A stretch of DNA of 7,368 nucleotides from Synergistales bacterium (GTDB lineage: Bacteria; Synergistota; Synergistia; Synergistales; Thermovirgaceae). This document shows positions 6,432 through 7,368 of this stretch, piece after piece. Below the pieces are notes generated by a model. That model made no database searches. It was not told the origin of the DNA and saw nothing but the letters and a program-made list of their open reading frames with translations. Both the position numbers and the translations under genes were made by a program. Numbering within the stretch: position 1 is the first letter of the stretch; each line of letters opens with the position of its first letter. The DNA lies in contig JAHDOX010000020.1 in the NCBI GenBank assembly GCA_018434645.1, forward strand, positions 1 to 7,368, given 5' to 3'.

Positions 6432-6509
6432 GTGGGAGAAATTGCCGCCTTGACCGCAAGGGCTAAGGCCGAGAAGCTGGGAGACCAAAGAAAGTTTCAG
6501 GTAAGGTGA
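6432..6509 (+). CDS. Possible micro-ORF, 25 residues
   Basis: A GTG at 6432 preceded by AGAGGA (6419-6424, seven bases away) opens a 25-codon frame ending in TGA at 6507-6509. The peptide begins MGEIAALTARAKAEKLG and ends in a basic stretch (QRKFQVR). It is charged, helix-prone and free of odd residues, which is more protein-like than a random frame. It resembles nothing I know. It lies between the stress gene and its terminator, so it would be co-transcribed. The same DNA also forms hairpins, so it may simply be RNA structure. Low confidence. Confidence 0.25.
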   Translation: MGEIAALTARAKAEKLGDQRKFQVR

Positions 6510-6622
6510 TCCCGGGGCGGATAAAACCTCGGAGAAAGTACACAGACCGAATGAGGACCTGCGGTCCGTATCGCGACAGGCTGGGGAATTAATTCCCCAG
6601 CCTGTTTGTTAATTGTTTTTTC
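6440..6622 (+). ncRNA. Hairpin-rich stretch after the universal stress gene: 3' UTR or small RNA candidate
   Basis: Three hairpins precede the terminator. GCCTT (6447-6451) can pair with AAGGC (6465-6469). CCGGGG (6512-6517) pairs with CCTCGG (6527-6532) around a nine-base loop. GGACC (6555-6559) pairs with GGTCC (6563-6567) around TGC. Together with the terminator helix they make a row of stems ending in a U-rich tail. I found no match to the common riboswitches, SRP RNA or RNase P RNA, and no clear separate promoter. It could be a long structured 3' UTR or a 3'-derived small RNA. Confidence 0.3.
6576..6622 (+). terminator. Strong intrinsic terminator on a 30-bp perfect palindrome
   Basis: ACAGGCTGGGGAATT (6576-6590) is followed directly by its exact reverse complement (6591-6605), then a T-rich tail to 6622 ending in TTTTTT. 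It terminates plus-strand transcription from the stress gene. On the minus strand the hairpin lies 18 bp past the stop of the 147-residue gene but has no T-run after it, so it is a poor terminator in that direction. Confidence 0.85.
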
Positions 6623-6623
6623 C

Positions 6624-7067
6624 TCAATAGATCAGCTTGCTTCCTCCGCCGCCTTTTCCCTTGTTCAATTTGTCGAGCTGTTCCAGGATAGCAGGTGAAG
6701 CGATATCTATCTTCGGTTTCGACGCCTGTTGCTCTTTTTGCACCATTTCCTGGAGTTTCCTTTCGTATTCTTCCATCGCCCGGGTGATCTGCTCCACGTC
6801 GCCTTTTATCCACTGAAGGATACTGTCGGCTATGGCCTGCACTACCTCTTCTGCGGGCAACTCTGAAATAGCCCCGAGTTCTTTCAGGATCCGATGCTCC
6901 TCACGGACCGATTCGATGATATCTTCATCCTCGATGAGCCCTTTTTTGTACAGGGCGCGGGTGATGATGTTGAGTTTCGTCTTCTGGTTCTCGTCACTGT
7001 AGGCGAGACTGTCCATCCGCGCCACCAGCATGGACAAAAGCTCATCAAGGCTTATTTGTCTTTGCAT
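6624..7067 (-). CDS. Hypothetical helical protein, 147 residues
   Basis: I do not recognise this family. The protein is soluble, highly charged and almost all helical by eye. Residues 1-65 form helices with an acidic stretch (IEDEDIIESVREEHRILKELG, around 45-65). Residues 70-88 form another helix (EEVVQAIADSILQWI). Residues about 90-115 (VEQITRAMEEYERKLQEMVQ) look like a short coiled coil. The tail ends in KGKGGGGSKLIY, a flexible glycine run and a hydrophobic end. There is no cysteine, signal peptide or catalytic motif. The start at 7067 follows GGAGG (complement of 7077-7081) nine bases upstream, and an extended -10 promoter lies 35 bp upstream. The frame is clean and well expressed-looking, so the gene is real. 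It could be a regulator or an assembly partner. Its divergent neighbour is a YitT-type membrane protein. Confidence 0.8.
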   Translation of the reverse strand: MQRQISLDELLSMLVARMDSLAYSDENQKTKLNIITRALYKKGLIEDEDIIESVREEHRILKELGAISELPAEEVVQAIADSILQWIKGDVEQITRAMEEYERKLQEMVQKEQQASKPKIDIASPAILEQLDKLNKGKGGGGSKLIY

Positions 7068-7101
7068 GTCAAGTTGCCTCCTTCTGTTGGAATCGGCCTA
7101 C

Positions 7102-7110
7102 ATTGTAACA
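7102..7110 (-). promoter_or_regulatory. Extended -10 promoter of the 147-residue gene
   Basis: The minus strand reads TGTTACAAT: TACAAT (7107-7102, five of six matches to TATAAT) with the TGn extension. A start near 7095 gives a leader of about 28 nt holding the GGAGG. No good -35 hexamer is visible. Confidence 0.5.
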
Positions 7111-7135
7111 CGACTTTTTTGCTCGCCGGGCAGAC

Positions 7136-7174
7136 TTGCTATGAACACATAAAGTCGTCTAGACTAGGTCGTCT
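7136..7174 (+). promoter_or_regulatory. Candidate promoter and operator of the YitT-type gene
   Basis: TTGCTA (7136-7141) and TAGACT (7160-7165) sit 18 nt apart as a possible -35/-10 pair of modest quality. The -10 lies inside a GTCTAGAC palindrome (7157-7164), between two copies of GTCGTCT (7154-7160 and 7168-7174) repeating at 14 bp. A repeat over the -10 suggests a repressor site. Confidence 0.3.
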
Positions 7175-7193
7175 GGAAGGAGATGACACAAAA

Positions 7194-7368
7194 ATGATGG
7201 TCGACGCCCTAAAGCGTGGTATTGCCGCGGCCCTCGCGACTATCCGACGTGAAGCGCCCGCCTTTTTGACGGTTACCTTCGGTACCATCGTAGTGGCCTT
7301 CGGCATCATGGCTTTGACAATCCCCTACCGTTTGCCCGATTCCGGGGTTTCGGGCATTGCCGTACTCA
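7194..7368 (+). CDS. YitT/DUF161-type membrane protein, N-terminus only
   Basis: An open frame of 58 codons runs off the right edge. It begins with an amphipathic basic helix (MMVDALKRGIAAALATIRR), followed by a membrane segment (FLTVTFGTIVVAFGIMALTIP) and RLPDSGVSGIAVL. A first helix ending in a proline, followed by an S/G-G-V-S/T-G-I-A motif, is the opening pattern of YitT/DUF161-family inner-membrane proteins, which typically have five or six membrane segments and often a cytosolic DUF2179 domain. Their function is not settled. Tandem ATGs at 7194 and 7197 are both possible starts. AAGGAG (7177-7182) lies 11 or 14 bases upstream, rather far, so the first ATG is preferred. With only a fifth of the usual length visible, the family call is moderate. 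Confidence 0.65.
   Translation, partial: MMVDALKRGIAAALATIRREAPAFLTVTFGTIVVAFGIMALTIPYRLPDSGVSGIAVL

Noticed and set aside
6416..6466. A 16-codon ATG frame overlapping the micro-ORF
   Set aside because: It has no properly spaced ribosome site and a composition without protein character.
6440..6575. A riboswitch, RNase P or SRP RNA reading of the hairpins after the stress gene
   Set aside because: I could not match the conserved cores of the SAM, TPP, cobalamin, c-di-GMP, fluoride, ZTP or guanidine switches, nor RNase P or SRP signatures. It also precedes a terminator and an opposing gene rather than a plus-strand target.
1..7368. Mobile elements, CRISPR arrays or a defence cluster
   Set aside because: There are no transposase, integrase or cas motifs, no terminal inverted repeats with target duplications, and no regularly spaced repeats. 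All recognised genes are ordinary chromosomal families.

Overview
This is a 7.4 kb piece of a bacterial chromosome with moderate GC. It carries eight protein genes, one probable structural RNA gene and one possible micro-ORF. There is no sign of phage, transposon, plasmid or CRISPR sequence. The gene families are spread across many phyla. The mix (secreted SYLF protein, GGDEF-family regulator, prepilin peptidase, single universal stress protein, common AGG/AGA and ATA codons) would fit a member of the Synergistota or a similar diderm anaerobe. That placement is a low-confidence inference from gene content and style, not a sequence match.

Layout, left to right. A HAD phosphatase (- strand, runs off the left edge) lies behind a strong intrinsic terminator. 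That terminator closes a roughly 205-nt structured RNA (- strand, about 625-829) which reads as a 6S RNA with its own extended -10 promoter. Back to back with it starts a HisC/CobD-type PLP aminotransferase (+). It converges on, and overlaps by 14 bp, a PAS/GAF-like/GGDEF protein (-) whose diguanylate cyclase active site is destroyed. Divergent from that is a two-gene unit (+): a secreted SYLF/YSC84-type protein and a cytosolic alpha/beta hydrolase, joined by a GTGA stop/start overlap. The hydrolase converges on, and overlaps by 45 bp, a type IV prepilin peptidase (-). Divergent from the peptidase is a universal stress protein (+). About 210 nt of hairpin-rich DNA follows it, with a candidate 25-residue ORF and a terminator built on a 30-bp perfect palindrome. 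Next come an unrecognised 147-residue helical protein (-) and, divergent from it, the start of a YitT/DUF161-type membrane protein (+) that runs off the right edge.

The arrangement is unusually alternating: apart from the SYLF-hydrolase pair there is no obvious operon. The genes look like separate housekeeping and stress or surface functions rather than one pathway. Shared divergent promoter regions (842-914, 3385-3463, 5809-5905, 7068-7193) and overlapping convergent 3' ends suggest compact transcription with likely antisense overlap. I did not find a coherent new multi-gene system. The best leads are the 6S-like RNA, the catalytically dead GGDEF protein with a kept inhibitory-site motif, and the structured stretch after the stress gene.
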